Source of the DNA: Nocardia asteroides
Lineage (GTDB): Bacteria; Actinomycetota; Actinomycetes; Mycobacteriales; Mycobacteriaceae
DNA: 64,000 nucleotides
Assembly: GCF_900637185.1 (NCBI RefSeq)
Contig: NZ_LR134352.1
Span: 6,624,001 to 6,688,000 of the forward strand
Direction: 5' to 3'
Shown: positions 24,776 through 33,275 of the stretch, in pieces
Layout of the letters: each line of letters starts with the position of its first letter
How positions within the stretch are numbered: position 1 is the stretch's first letter
Made by a program: the position numbers and the translations under genes
Notes under the pieces: generated by a model
The model's input: only the letters and a program-made list of their open reading frames with translations
What the model was told of the DNA's origin: nothing
Databases searched by the model: none

Positions 24776-26304
24776 GATCCGGTGGTGGAGGTCTGCCCGG
24801 CGGGCGGGGTGTACACCTCGGGGGCGAGTTCCAGCGCCAGGAAACCGTTGTCCGCGCAGGTGGTCCACAGCTGGTTGCCCCGCCATTCCGGCGGCGAGAA
24901 ACACCAGTCCGTCGACAGATCGCCGAACGCCAGGGTGCCGGTGCGCGTACTGAGCGCCTGCGCGGGCTCGAACGCGCCTTGCAACATCGCCTGGGCCAGC
25001 GTCGGCGCCGCCAGCAGCGGCGGGCCGATGATCGAGGCGAGCGCGTGCGGCGAATTCCACAGCCCGGCGTTCTCACCGGTCCGGGCGGGCGGGTTGAAGT
25101 AGCCGATCTCGTGGATGTCGCCGGGGTCGCGCACATCGAAGACCCGGATGCCCGAGGACGTCCAGCTGCAGGCCAGGGCCGTCGGGTCGACCGGGCGGTC
25201 GGCCGCGCAGTAGTGCGCGTCGTAGGCGAACAGCGAGCCGCCCGACGCCGAGGCGAGCATGCTGTCCTGATGCTCGGGCAGGTTGATGGCGAGCTTGATC
25301 GAATCGACGATCCGGGGCGCGCGCTCGTCGACGACGTCGATCAGCTTCACCCCGCCCGAGCCCGCCTCGTCGACGGCGAAGACGTAGGGCCTGCCGCCGT
25401 AGGTCACCGGCACGGCGTGCTGGGTGGCCCAGCCGTCGGTCCAGGTCATGGCCGCGAGTTCGGGGACGTGGGGTTGCGGGTCACGGCGCTGGACGGCGGC
25501 GACGTCGAGGATCTTCAGCCCGCCCAGATTGTCGGCCAGGTAGAGGCGGTTGCCGTCGGGCGAGAAGCCGAACCCGTGCATGGACAGTCCGGGCAGACCC
25601 TGCCAGATCACCCGGGGCTGCGCGGGATCGGTGAGGTCGACGGCGCTGAGCAGACCCGGGGCGGTGCCCGAAGCCCAGTAGGTGCGGCCGTCCGGGGAGA
25701 AGCCGCCCTCGTGCGCGGTGATCGGCACCGGCAGCGCGATATTCGTGCCGGGGCCGGGATTGAGCAGCCGGGGATGCGCGCAGTCGGAGATGTCGTAGAC
25801 CGAGAGCAAACCCGCCCCGGTGAGCGCCGGAACACCCGCGCCGACAAGGAGTTTGCGTGCCGCGTTGACCTTCAGGCTCTCCCAGGTGCCCGCCAGCATG
25901 GCCGGCTCGGTGAGGGTGGTGGTGTGCACGGGCGTGGCCGGGTCGGCGACGTCGAGCACCCGCACGCCCTCGTCCGGGCCGAGCAGGTTGCCCGGGAAGA
26001 ATGTGCCGATATAGGCGCAGTGGTCGAAGGTCACCGAGGTGATGCCGCCACCGCGGCCCGCCGAACTGCCGAGCAGACGCATATTGCAGCGGAAACCGTC
26101 GCGGGAACGGCCGCTGTCGCGGTCGGCGGCGGGGACGTCGCCTTGCAGGCCGGTTTCGGGCAGGGAGCCGGGCAGACACTGGACGGGCGGGCGAGCGGGT
26201 GCACCGATCGCGGGTGTGGTGGCGACGGCGCCGAGCGGAAGCAGCAGGACCGCCACCGCGGCGAGGCCGTAGCGGCGCGCCGTGCGGGGGAACGAACGAA
26301 TCAT
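24772..26304 (-). CDS. secreted LVIVD-repeat beta-propeller protein
   Basis: A 510-aa protein from ATG 26302-26304 with a signal peptide (GLAAVAVLLLPLGAVATTPAIGA). It contains repeated propeller blades of the LVIVD/WD-like type: GVRVLDVADPATPVHTTTL, LLSVYDISDCAHPRLL, LLSAVDLTDPAQPRVIW, LKILDVAAV, GVKLIDVVDERAPRIVDSI and GIRVFDVRDPGDIHEIGY. Cysteine pairs suggest disulfides in an exported protein. Such propellers act as binding scaffolds; no catalytic site is evident. It is first in the operon with DUF305 and cholesterol oxidase, so it may bind the sterol substrate or a metal; this is inference. Confidence 0.8.
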   Translation of the reverse strand: MIRSFPRTARRYGLAAVAVLLLPLGAVATTPAIGAPARPPVQCLPGSLPETGLQGDVPAADRDSGRSRDGFRCNMRLLGSSAGRGGGITSVTFDHCAYIGTFFPGNLLGPDEGVRVLDVADPATPVHTTTLTEPAMLAGTWESLKVNAARKLLVGAGVPALTGAGLLSVYDISDCAHPRLLNPGPGTNIALPVPITAHEGGFSPDGRTYWASGTAPGLLSAVDLTDPAQPRVIWQGLPGLSMHGFGFSPDGNRLYLADNLGGLKILDVAAVQRRDPQPHVPELAAMTWTDGWATQHAVPVTYGGRPYVFAVDEAGSGGVKLIDVVDERAPRIVDSIKLAINLPEHQDSMLASASGGSLFAYDAHYCAADRPVDPTALACSWTSSGIRVFDVRDPGDIHEIGYFNPPARTGENAGLWNSPHALASIIGPPLLAAPTLAQAMLQGAFEPAQALSTRTGTLAFGDLSTDWCFSPPEWRGNQLWTTCADNGFLALELAPEVYTPPAGQTSTTGS

Positions 26305-26399
26305 GGAGTTGTCGTCGACCCCGGCGGACGGGGTCGCCTTTCTTGCGCCTGAGTGGTCGGGTATCGCGGCGTTCAGACAGGGTGTGCACCGTCCCCATC

Positions 26400-26422
26400 C
26401 AGCGGTAACTGGGTTACCGCTG
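26400..26422. promoter_or_regulatory. perfect palindromic TetR operator in a divergent promoter
   Basis: Perfect 10-bp arms CAGCGGTAAC and GTTACCGCTG around TGG. It lies 8 bases before TACCAT (26431-26436), the probable -10 of the TetR gene, so it covers the -35 region, and it lies 95 bases before the LVIVD start. It does not match the KstR consensus. Control of both directions by the TetR protein is inferred. Confidence 0.75.
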
Positions 26423-26442
26423 CGCGACGCTACCATTCAACC

Positions 26443-27048
26443 GTGAGCAGCGGAACCGAATCGGACGCATCGGCGAAGATCATCGCGGTGGTGCTCGAGC
26501 TGCTGAACACCGAGGGCTACGAAGCGGTGCAGCTGCGGACCGTCGCCGCCCAGGCGCACGTCTCGCTCGCCAAGATCTACCGGCTCTTCCACACCAGGGA
26601 CGAGCTGATCATCGCCGCCCTGCACCAGTGGATGGACACCAACGCCTACGCCGACGTGGCGCCGCCCGCGCCCGGCGAATCGGTGCGCGACAGCCTGAAC
26701 CGCATGCTGCGCACCATCTTCGAGCCGTGGGAGCGCAATCCCAAGATGCTCGTGGCCTATCACCACGCCCGCACCGGGCCGGGCGGCGAGCGCCTCGACA
26801 GCCAGGGCTTGGCGGCCGTGCTGCCCGCCGCCGAGGTCACCCTGCGCGGCCTGGACACGGGCTATCTGGAAGACCTCGGCCTGATCATGGGCAATATGGC
26901 ACTGGCCCTGATCGGGCGGTTCGCCGCCGGGACCCTGCCGATCACCGAGGTGCTGGCCACCCTGGAACGCACCGTCTACCGGCTCACCGCCGACAATGCC
27001 GCGGCGTCACGGCGGGAGCAGGCCGCTTCGCCCACGACGGCCCCCTGA
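26443..27048 (+). CDS. TetR-family regulator divergent from the cholesterol oxidase operon
   Basis: A 201-aa regulator from GTG 26443, six bases after TACCAT (26431-26436), so probably leaderless. HTH: IIAVVLELLNTEGYEAVQLRTVAA, HVSLAKIYRLFHTRDEL. The C-terminal domain (WMDTNAYADVAPP, LRTIFEPWERNPKMLVAYHHART) resembles the KstR-type C-terminal domain (TetR_C_17-like) in outline, but the operator differs from KstR sites. It probably represses itself and the LVIVD-DUF305-choD operon through 26400-26422, responding to a sterol or related ligand. Confidence 0.83.
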   Translation: MSSGTESDASAKIIAVVLELLNTEGYEAVQLRTVAAQAHVSLAKIYRLFHTRDELIIAALHQWMDTNAYADVAPPAPGESVRDSLNRMLRTIFEPWERNPKMLVAYHHARTGPGGERLDSQGLAAVLPAAEVTLRGLDTGYLEDLGLIMGNMALALIGRFAAGTLPITEVLATLERTVYRLTADNAAASRREQAASPTTAP

Positions 27049-27172
27049 TCCGCCGCAGATCCGTTCCCGCGCAGCAGATGCCTGTTTCCGATCCGGAGAA
27101 CCGGGCATACGGCCCATAGGACGTGCGATCCGGCGCGTCCGACGTTTTACCCATACCGAAAAGGTGAGCTCG

Positions 27173-27328
27173 ATGATTCTTCTCGGCGCAGTACTCCTGA
27201 TCGCAGGCCTGGTGTTCGGCATCTCGCTGCTGTCCACGATCGGCGTCGTCCTTCTCGTGATCGGCCTGGTCCTGGCCCTGACCGGCAGCCTCGGCCGCCC
27301 GGTCGGCGGTCGTCGCCACTACTGGTGA
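27173..27328 (+). CDS. small membrane protein, DUF6131-like
   Basis: A 51-aa protein from ATG 27173 with ribosome-binding site AAAAGGTGAG. Two hydrophobic helices (MILLGAVLLIAGLVFGI, IGVVLLVIGLVLALTG) end in a conserved polar tail GRRHYW. This two-helix pattern and the terminal RRHYW are typical of DUF6131, a family of small actinobacterial membrane proteins of unknown function. The next small membrane gene follows after 32 bases. Confidence 0.75.
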   Translation: MILLGAVLLIAGLVFGISLLSTIGVVLLVIGLVLALTGSLGRPVGGRRHYW

Positions 27329-27360
27329 CGCGAGCCTGATCTTTCGAAGGAGGAACGAAC

Positions 27361-27576
27361 ATGACCGCGAACGTGCCACGCATAATCACCGTTCTCGTAG
27401 TGATCTGGCTGTTGCTCGGTGTCCTCGCCGCCGGTCAGCGCGGCTACTTCACCGACCGTGAACAGAACTGCGCGAGCCTGGGCACCATCGCCGTGACCGT
27501 GATCGCCGGTCCGCTGAACTACATGGGCGTCAACCCCAAGGTCGACGACTGCGCGCTCCCGGAACCGAGCCAGTAG
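27361..27576 (+). CDS. small membrane/secreted protein
   Basis: A 71-aa protein from ATG 27361 after a perfect GGAGGA site. One N-terminal hydrophobic segment (ITVLVVIWLLLGVLAAG) and a second weaker one (TIAVTVIAGPLNYMGV) flank QRGYFTDREQNCASLG; two cysteines (NCASL and DDCALP) could pair outside the membrane. Conserved-looking but no named family recognised. Likely co-transcribed with the DUF6131-like gene. Confidence 0.65.
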   Translation: MTANVPRIITVLVVIWLLLGVLAAGQRGYFTDREQNCASLGTIAVTVIAGPLNYMGVNPKVDDCALPEPSQ

Positions 27577-27593
27577 TCGCCGTGGCCGGGCCC

Positions 27594-27635
27594 GGCGCGG
27601 CCACCCTGTCCCTTGCCGGGCCGGGTGGCCGCGCC
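27594..27635. terminator. bidirectional hairpin terminator
   Basis: Perfect 13-bp stem (27594-27606 with 27623-27635), 16-base loop, between convergent stops at 27576 and 27642. Confidence 0.8.
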
Positions 27636-27641
27636 CGGTCG

Positions 27642-28109
27642 TCAGCGATCGTGCGGCGATCCGCCGGAATTCTGGGCGCGCGCCATGATCACGTTCGCGA
27701 GCCGGTCCAGCGACTCCTGATTGCGCGCGGCAAAGGCGATGTCCTGCGCCGGGCCGGGAATCAGCCGGGCCGGACCGCTGGAGGCGCGCTCGGTCATCCG
27801 GATGGTGGTCCGACCCGGTTGATCCTCGCTGAGGGTGATCCGGATCAGCGCCGAACCGACCGACCAGAGCCTGGCCTCCAATTCCAGCCGATGTGGCGGG
27901 TCCGCCGCGCGCACCACCGTGGTGTCGCTGATCAGCACCGGCCACAACCCGAACCGGTAATGGATCCGGCTGCCCACCGCGGGCCACTCGGGATCGACCC
28001 GGCCGATATGGGAGGCGCCGACCACCCAGCTCGCGTACAGCCAGCCGTCGGCCAGGGTCGCGAACGCCGCCGCGCACTCCACCGGCACGGTCACCTCGGC
28101 TGTCAGCAT
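27642..28109 (-). CDS. SRPBCC-family (START/PYR-like) protein
   Basis: A 155-aa protein from ATG 28107-28109. It starts with the usual SRPBCC strand TAEVTVPVECAAAFATLADGWLYASWVVGASHI and has the strand pattern of a helix-grip fold (VGSRIHYRFGLWPVLISDTTVV, LELEARLWSVGSALIRITL, TTIRMTERASSGPA). A long C-terminal helix closes the pocket (NQESLDRLANVIMARAQ). Such proteins bind hydrophobic ligands or act in polyketide cyclisation, but no partner gene is near. Function unknown. Confidence 0.75.
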   Translation of the reverse strand: MLTAEVTVPVECAAAFATLADGWLYASWVVGASHIGRVDPEWPAVGSRIHYRFGLWPVLISDTTVVRAADPPHRLELEARLWSVGSALIRITLSEDQPGRTTIRMTERASSGPARLIPGPAQDIAFAARNQESLDRLANVIMARAQNSGGSPHDR

Positions 28110-28271
28110 GGGGAAGTCCTCGTCCGTCGCGGGAGTCAGGCCCCTCCAGCGTAATTCGCGCGCGGCCGGGTCGCGCGGCGAGCCGGGCCGTCCCGCCGGG
28201 GTGCGGCGCGCCGAACTCGCGATGATGCGGGAAAATTGCTGTACACCGTTCGGACGTGGGATCGTTCCCCT

Positions 28272-29759
28272 ATGTCCACCGACGAAACGCGGGTCGGTCA
28301 CCTACCTGGCCCCGCCGAGAAGGCTGCCGAACGGACCCTGTTCGGCCACCCGATCGGATTGACCAACCTGTTCGGCGTGGAGCTGTGGGAGCGTTTCTCC
28401 TTCTACGGCATGCTCACCATCCTGGGCTATTACCTCTACTACTCCACCACGGAGGGTGGGCTCGGCCTCGACCAGAGCACCGCGCTCGGCATCGTCGGCG
28501 CCTACGGCGGCCTGGTGTACCTGTCCACCGTGCTCGGCGGCTGGATTGCCGACCGGGTGCTGGGGATGGAGAAAACCGTCTTCTACGGCGGTGTCGTGGT
28601 CATGGCGGGCCATATCGCGCTGGCCGTCCTGCCCGGGCTGACCGGGGTCGGCGTCGGCCTGGTGCTCGTCGCGCTCGGCAGCGGCGCCCTCAAGGCCAAC
28701 GCCTCCTCGCTGCTGGGCACCCTGTACGCGCCCAACGACGCCCGCGTCGACGGTGGCTTCACCCTCTTCTATCTCGGCATCAACATCGGCGCGTTCACCG
28801 GCCCGCTGCTCACCGGTCTGCTGCAGCGCGAATGGGGCTTCCACGCCGGCTTCGCCGCCGCCGCGGTGGGCATGGCGCTGGGCCTGACCCAGTACGTTGT
28901 CTTCCGGCGCAACCTGGGTACCCACGGCCGCGAGGTGCCCAACCCGATCACCCGCCGCGACCTGACCCCGGTGCTGATCGGGGTGGCCGTGGCCGCCGTC
29001 GTGGTGCTGGTGGCCGTCGTGGCGGGCCTGATCACCCTGGACAACCTGTCCGATGTCACCACCGGCGTGATCGTGCTGGCCTCGATCGCCTACTTCGCGG
29101 TGCTGCTCACCAGCGCCAAGGTGACCCCGGTCGAGCGCACCAGGGTGCGCGCGTTCATTCCGCTGTTCATCGCCAACGCGGTGTTCTGGTCGCTGTTCCA
29201 GCAGATGTTCACCATGCTCGCGGTGTACTCCGACGAGCGCGTCGACTGGCGCATCTTCGGCTGGGAGGCGCCCGCCAGCTGGATCGGCTCGGTGGAACCG
29301 GTGTGGATCATCGCGCTCTCGCCGCTGTTCGCGCTGATGTGGACCAAGCTGGGCAATCGGGCGCCGAGCACGCCGATCAAGTTCGCGCTCGGCGTCATCG
29401 GCATGGGTATCGCCTTCTGGCTGTTCGCGCTGCTGAGCGGATTCGAGGGCAAGACGGTCCCGGTGCTCGCGGTCTTCGTCATCCTCGGCGGCTTCGCGGT
29501 CTCCGAGCTGCTGCTGTCCCCGATCGGTCTCGCGGTGACCACGCACCTGGCCCCCGCCGCCTACCGCTCGCAGATGATGGCCCTCTACTTCTTCTCCGTC
29601 GGCATCGGCACGTCCATGGCGGGCACCCTGGCCCGCTACTACAGCCCCGAGAACGAGACCGCCTACTTCGGAATCAGCGGTGCCGCCGCCATCGCGGCGG
29701 GTCTCGTCGTGGCCGCGTGCGCGCCCTGGATCAAGCGCCACATGCAGGGCGTGCACTGA
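28272..29759 (+). CDS. POT/PTR-family proton-coupled di/tripeptide transporter
   Basis: A 495-aa membrane protein from ATG 28272. The PTR2 signature NLFGVELWERFSFYGM (about 32-47) includes the ExxER-type motif used in proton coupling. FYLGINIGAFTGPLLTG matches the second PTR motif. Twelve to fourteen helices follow. It imports di- and tripeptides with protons. An APC amino-acid permease lies 51 bases downstream in the same direction, so the pair may serve peptide and amino-acid uptake, though no regulator is adjacent. Confidence 0.9.
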   Translation: MSTDETRVGHLPGPAEKAAERTLFGHPIGLTNLFGVELWERFSFYGMLTILGYYLYYSTTEGGLGLDQSTALGIVGAYGGLVYLSTVLGGWIADRVLGMEKTVFYGGVVVMAGHIALAVLPGLTGVGVGLVLVALGSGALKANASSLLGTLYAPNDARVDGGFTLFYLGINIGAFTGPLLTGLLQREWGFHAGFAAAAVGMALGLTQYVVFRRNLGTHGREVPNPITRRDLTPVLIGVAVAAVVVLVAVVAGLITLDNLSDVTTGVIVLASIAYFAVLLTSAKVTPVERTRVRAFIPLFIANAVFWSLFQQMFTMLAVYSDERVDWRIFGWEAPASWIGSVEPVWIIALSPLFALMWTKLGNRAPSTPIKFALGVIGMGIAFWLFALLSGFEGKTVPVLAVFVILGGFAVSELLLSPIGLAVTTHLAPAAYRSQMMALYFFSVGIGTSMAGTLARYYSPENETAYFGISGAAAIAAGLVVAACAPWIKRHMQGVH

Positions 29760-29810
29760 CCCGTCCGGGCGGGTACTCCCCGAAGACGTTCGCACAGAAG
29801 GAGAAGGACC

Positions 29811-31322
29811 GTGCCGACACCGGAAGCCACACCAGGGGCGACCCGACCAGCAGGCGGCTGGGGCGGGCTGTTCCGCACCAAGTCCGTCGAGCAATCGATC
29901 CTCGACACCGACGAGCCCGATTCCAAGCTCCGCAAAGATCTCACGGCCTGGGACCTGACGATCTTCGGTGTGGCCGTGGTCGTCGGCGCGGGCATCTTCA
30001 CGCTGACGGCGCGGACCGCGGGCAATGTCGCCGGACCGTCGGTGTCGCTGGCCTTCGTCTTCGCCGCGATCGCCTGCGGTCTGACCGCGGTGTGCTACGC
30101 CGAGTTCGCCTCCACCGTGCCCGTCGCCGGTAGCGCCTACACCTATTCGTACGCGACCTTCGGCGAGCTGGTGGCCTGGATCATCGGCTGGGACCTCATC
30201 CTGGAGTTCGCGCTCGCCGCGTCGGTGGTGGCCAAGGGCTGGTCGCAGTATCTGGGCACGGTCTTCGGATTCGAAACGGCCACCGTGCAACTGGGCTCGG
30301 TCACCTTCGACTGGGGCGCGGTCACGCTGATCGCGGTGCTCGGTGTGCTGCTGGCCGTGGGCACCAAGGTGTCCTCGCGGGTGTCGGCGATCGCGGTCGC
30401 GATCAAGCTGGCCGTGATCGCGCTGGTGCTCGTGCTCGGCATGACCTACTTCAAGGCCTCCAACCTGAGCCCCTACATCCCGCCGTCGCAGCCGGCCGAG
30501 GAGGGCGCGAGCGGACTGCACCAGTCGCTGTTCTCGTTCCTCACCGGCGCCGGTGACAGCAACTTCGGCTGGTACGGCCTGCTCGCCGCGGCCAGCCTGG
30601 TGTTCTTCGCGTTCATCGGTTTCGACGTGGTGGCCACCGCCGCCGAGGAGACCAAGAACCCGCAGAAGGCCGTCCCGCGCGGCATCCTCGGCTCACTGCT
30701 CATCGTGACCGTGCTCTACGTGGCGGTGTCGCTCGTGCTCACCGGCATGGTGCCCTACACCGACCTGGCCGGCGACAACGCCACCCTGGCCACCGCCTTC
30801 GCCATCCACGGCGTGGACTGGGCCAAGAACGTCATCTCCATCGGCGCGCTGGCCGGTCTCACCACCGTGGTGATGGTGCTGTTCCTCGGCCAGACCCGCG
30901 TGCTGTTCGCGATGGCGCGCGACGGGCTGCTGCCGCGCTGGCTGGCCCACACCGGTTCGCGTGGCACGCCGGTGCGGCTGACCGCCATCGTCGGCGTCGT
31001 CTGCTGCGTGCTGGCCGGCTTCGTCGACTTCGGCACCCTCGAGGAAATGGTGAACATCGGCACCCTGTTCGCCTTCGTCCTGGTGTCGGTGGGCGTCATC
31101 GTGCTGCGCCGCACCCGGCCCGACCTGCCCCGCGGCTTCCGCGTCCCGCTGGTCCCGCTCCTGCCGATCCTGGCCGTGCTGTCGTGCCTGTGGCTCATGG
31201 TCAACCTCTCGGTCGACACCTGGCTGCGCTTCATCGTCTGGATGATCATCGGCTTCGCCGTCTACTTCGCCTACGGCCGCCGCCACTCCCTGCTCGGCAA
31301 GAAAGCCCCGACCGCCGACTGA
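29811..31322 (+). CDS. APC-superfamily cationic amino acid permease (CAT/YfnA type)
   Basis: A 503-aa permease from GTG 29811 with GAAGGAG upstream. Helix 1 holds IFGVAVVVGAGIFTLTARTAG, the broken helix with GAGIF that binds the amino-acid backbone; helix 6 holds FIGFDVVATAAEETKNPQKAVPRGI, a hallmark of the CAT subfamily. Twelve to fourteen helices. Members carry cationic or small neutral amino acids. It follows the POT transporter and ends before the tRNA gene. Confidence 0.88.
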   Translation: MPTPEATPGATRPAGGWGGLFRTKSVEQSILDTDEPDSKLRKDLTAWDLTIFGVAVVVGAGIFTLTARTAGNVAGPSVSLAFVFAAIACGLTAVCYAEFASTVPVAGSAYTYSYATFGELVAWIIGWDLILEFALAASVVAKGWSQYLGTVFGFETATVQLGSVTFDWGAVTLIAVLGVLLAVGTKVSSRVSAIAVAIKLAVIALVLVLGMTYFKASNLSPYIPPSQPAEEGASGLHQSLFSFLTGAGDSNFGWYGLLAAASLVFFAFIGFDVVATAAEETKNPQKAVPRGILGSLLIVTVLYVAVSLVLTGMVPYTDLAGDNATLATAFAIHGVDWAKNVISIGALAGLTTVVMVLFLGQTRVLFAMARDGLLPRWLAHTGSRGTPVRLTAIVGVVCCVLAGFVDFGTLEEMVNIGTLFAFVLVSVGVIVLRRTRPDLPRGFRVPLVPLLPILAVLSCLWLMVNLSVDTWLRFIVWMIIGFAVYFAYGRRHSLLGKKAPTAD

Positions 31323-31436
31323 CCAGCGCCTTCGGGGATAAGGTCGGTCCGGCAGGTCATCGACGACACGCCGGGCCGACCTTGTATACCGACACGATTC
31401 CGGTACACCCGTACGAGTCGCTAGGCTGTCCCGGAC

Positions 31437-31510
31437 GCCCCTATAGCCCAATTGGCAGAGGCAGCGGACTTAAAATCCGCCAAGTCAGGGTTCGAGTCCC
31501 TGTGGGGGCA
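31437..31510 (+). tRNA. tRNA-Leu(UAA) with a short (class I) variable loop
   Basis: A 74-nt cloverleaf. Acceptor stem 31437-31443 pairs with 31503-31509 (one wobble), discriminator A31510, no encoded CCA. The anticodon stem GCGGA/TCCGC encloses CTTAAAA, anticodon TAA at 31471-31473. The T-arm is CAGGG-TTCGAGT-CCCTG. Leucine tRNAs normally have a long variable arm; here it is only about five bases, so the leucine assignment rests on the anticodon alone. UUA codons are very rare in such a GC-rich genome. Confidence 0.85.
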
Positions 31511-31622
31511 CTCCATCGTCGCAGGTAACAGACCTGAGCTCCCCCGGGACACGCTCACCCCACCTGTCCGATCCACAGCGGCGTGCCCTCGAGATCGACA
31601 GAGGCCGCCACGGACCCCACCT

Positions 31623-32117
31623 TCAAGCTCCCGGGTCTATCGGATCGGCAAATAGCACCACACGATCGGCTGCTGGGTCGAACCCGAGCAGCGGGTAGCC
31701 GTACTGCCCCTCGGCGGCCATGAACACGGGCTTGCCCAACCGACGACCGAGCGCGGATATGAAGCCGCACAGGGTATCGACTCCCGCCTGGCCTTGGAGT
31801 TCGCGGAGGTCCACGTCGAAATCGATCTCCGTGGCCGACATCGGATAGAAGATCGCCGTCACAGCCGGGGCAGGCCTGACCCACAGCACGACGTGCTCCT
31901 CCGCATCGACAGCGCGTGGCAGGAACTCCGCCGCGGCCGGTAGCGGTAGCACGATGTCGTCTACTACGTACTCAATCGCCCAACCATTGGGCCGGACCAG
32001 GTCGAACACCGCTTGCCAGTCCTCCACCGAGGTGTCCGGCACCCACAGATCCGGCAGCGCACCCATCAGGTGCGGGTCGAAGAAGTTCTTCACCTCGGTC
32101 CACAGCAGATCCGGCAT
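31623..32117 (-). CDS. hypothetical protein in an accessory region
   Basis: A 164-aa protein from ATG 32115-32117 (an in-frame TTG at 32177 would add 20 residues). It is acidic, with DLLWTEVKNFFDPHLMGALPDLWV, WQAVFDLVRPNGWAIEYVVDD near the N-terminus and FMAAEGQYGYPLLGFDPAADRVVLF near the end. This layout recalls small proteins that accompany polymorphic toxins in actinobacteria, but I cannot name a family and no toxin gene is beside it. GC content is lower than in the core genes. Confidence 0.55.
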   Translation of the reverse strand: MPDLLWTEVKNFFDPHLMGALPDLWVPDTSVEDWQAVFDLVRPNGWAIEYVVDDIVLPLPAAAEFLPRAVDAEEHVVLWVRPAPAVTAIFYPMSATEIDFDVDLRELQGQAGVDTLCGFISALGRRLGKPVFMAAEGQYGYPLLGFDPAADRVVLFADPIDPGA

Positions 32118-32271
32118 CCAGCCATGCTCGCAGAGCGCCGTACCGGAACGCAGCCCGATTTCGTCGGACCGACCCAAACCCGGTCACTCGGTGGGACAAG
32201 CGGCACGCGCGAACGTCCCCAAGTCTCGGCGCTGGAGGCGTGCTCGGCTGGAACGTCGTTGCCGCCGGAAA

Positions 32272-33240
32272 CTATCCGGTCGAGTCGGTATCCGGCTGTG
32301 CGAAGCGGGCGAGGGCGGCGGCGAGGGCCTCGCCCATCGCGGGGCTGCCGGTGTGTCCGGAGTCGTCGATGACGTGCAGACGGGCATCCGGCCAGGCGTT
32401 GGCGAGTTCCCATGCGGTTTCGAGTGGGGCGCTGAGATCGAGGCGGCCGTGGATCAGCTCGCCGGGGATCCCGGCCAGCCGCCCGGCGTCGCGCAACAGT
32501 ACGCCTTCGTCGAGCCATGCCCCGTGTGCGAAGTAGTGGGTACAGATCCGGACGAAGGCGAGCATGTCGGCGTCGGATACGGCACTGTATTGACCTGGAC
32601 TGCCCTGGGATTCGTGCGCGATGACCGCGTCCTCCCAGCGGCACCACTCGATCGCGGCGCCGCGCCGCACAGCGGGGTCCGGGTGTTCGAGTAGCTGCCG
32701 GTAGCCCTCGACCAGGTCGCTGTCGCGGCCCAGTACGGATCGAAACCGCGACCATTCGGCGGGCAGCAGTCGCGCGAGCCCCTGGTACAGCCAGTCGATC
32801 TCGCGGCGGCGTGTGGTGGTGACCCCGATCAAGATGATCCCGGTGACCCGCTCCGGGTACCGCTGGGCGTAGGCGAGGATGAGTGTGGAGCCCCAGGAAC
32901 CGCCGTAGAGCAGCCAGCGGTCGATGCCGAGATGGACGCGCAGTCGCTCCATATCGGCGATCAGGTGTTCGGTGGTGTTCACCGTCATGTCCGTGGCCGG
33001 GTCGGCGGCGTTCGGAATGCTGCGGCCGCAGCCGCGCTGGTCGCATTGCACGATCCGGAAAAGGCTCGGGTCGAAGGACTTCCGGGCCCGCTCACTACTC
33101 CCGCTGCCGGGCCCGCCATGCACCACCAACACCGGTCGGCCGGCAGGGTTCCCGCTGGCACACCAGTACACCTCGTTGCCGTCGCCGACCTCGAGCAGGC
33201 CGTCGGCGTACGGATCGATCGGAGGGAAGAATGCCGACAC
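32272..33240 (-). CDS. pip: proline iminopeptidase (alpha/beta hydrolase, S33)
   Basis: A 322-aa alpha/beta hydrolase with GTG start (33238-33240). The oxyanion motif HGGPGSGSS, CDQRGCGRS, and the nucleophile GGSWGSTLILAYAQRYP are the signature of S33 proline iminopeptidases. The acid is in HGRLD and the histidine in DDSGHTGS. The enzyme removes N-terminal proline from peptides in the cytosol. It stands alone between two accessory genes; a proline-peptide link to the POT transporter a few kb away is possible but not shown. Confidence 0.9.
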   Translation of the reverse strand: MSAFFPPIDPYADGLLEVGDGNEVYWCASGNPAGRPVLVVHGGPGSGSSERARKSFDPSLFRIVQCDQRGCGRSIPNAADPATDMTVNTTEHLIADMERLRVHLGIDRWLLYGGSWGSTLILAYAQRYPERVTGIILIGVTTTRRREIDWLYQGLARLLPAEWSRFRSVLGRDSDLVEGYRQLLEHPDPAVRRGAAIEWCRWEDAVIAHESQGSPGQYSAVSDADMLAFVRICTHYFAHGAWLDEGVLLRDAGRLAGIPGELIHGRLDLSAPLETAWELANAWPDARLHVIDDSGHTGSPAMGEALAAALARFAQPDTDSTG

Positions 33241-33275
33241 GAACCGAGGCTATCGGAGGTGGACCACACCGCGGA

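Noticed and set aside
28302..30521. 739-codon open frame on the minus strand
   Set aside because: Antisense to the POT and APC transporter genes; encodes a His/Asp/Arg-rich low-complexity sequence typical of frame shadows in GC-rich DNA.
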